Assembly (NCBI GenBank): GCA_002338145.1
Contig: DDHP01000004.1
Location: forward strand, 19,681 to 25,369
Source: Deferribacteraceae bacterium UBA1873
Lineage (GTDB): Bacteria > Chrysiogenota > Deferribacteres > Deferribacterales > Flexistipitaceae
DNA length: 5,689 bases
Reading direction: 5' to 3'
Shown here: positions 5,647 through 5,689 of the stretch, piece after piece
How positions within the stretch are numbered: position 1 is the stretch's first letter
Layout of the letters: each line of letters opens with the position of its first letter
The notes under the pieces: model-generated
Database searches by the model: none
Seen by the model: only the letters and a program-made list of their open reading frames with translations
What the model was told of the DNA's origin: nothing
Program-made: the position numbers and the translations under genes

Positions 5647-5689
5647 ATGAGAAAAATATTGGTTTTTTTGATGTTTTTGGTTTTAACTA
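5647..5689 (+). CDS. Start of a probable exported protein (truncated by the window)
   Basis: An ATG at 5647 opens a frame that runs to the window edge and encodes MRKILVFLMFLVLT, a basic N-terminus followed by a hydrophobic run, as in a Sec signal peptide or membrane anchor. An in-frame TAA at 5635-5637 closes the frame just upstream, so this is the first possible ATG. The ribosome-binding site is poor (AAAGA, about seven bases upstream). Only 14 codons are visible, so no function can be given; a chance AT-rich open frame is the alternative. Confidence 0.45.
   Translation, partial: MRKILVFLMFLVLT

Overview
The window is an AT-rich bacterial segment with three convincing genes, all on the minus strand. 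In transcription order they are a PHP-phosphoesterase/GT4-glycosyltransferase fusion (5344 to 2930), a PhoX/DUF839-family lipoprotein (2678 to 750), and the 5' part of a lipoprotein with a c-type heme motif (728 to beyond base 1). At the far right a start codon followed by a signal-peptide-like stretch suggests a divergent plus-strand gene running off the window.

The two lipoprotein signal peptides (Cys at residues 20 and 30) and the CxxCH heme site point to a Gram-negative organism with cytochrome-based envelope respiration. The low GC and the mix of a PHP-glycosyltransferase fusion with envelope cytochromes would fit Deferribacterota or Desulfobacterota-like anaerobes. That assignment is an inference from style, not from a marker gene.

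Layout: bases 1-728 hold the heme lipoprotein (open at the window edge, so its C-terminus is missing). It lies 21 bp after the PhoX-like stop and has its own good ribosome-binding site, so the two are probably one transcription unit that puts two lipid-anchored proteins in the envelope. A strong hairpin followed by a U-rich run sits inside the first codons of the heme gene, where a terminator or attenuator could make its expression lower than, or conditional relative to, the PhoX-like gene. Bases 2679-2929 are an AT-rich gap, probably the PhoX-unit promoter region, with two pairs of short repeats. A long hairpin covers the last codons and the stop of the fusion gene. Bases 5375-5646 are a divergent intergenic region with candidate promoters on both strands and a foldable 70-base element.

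How the genes work together: the PhoX-like protein and the heme lipoprotein are likely co-expressed envelope proteins. The cytoplasmic fusion protein probably makes a surface glycan or glycolipid and is likely a separate unit. No mobile element, CRISPR array, tRNA or rRNA was seen.
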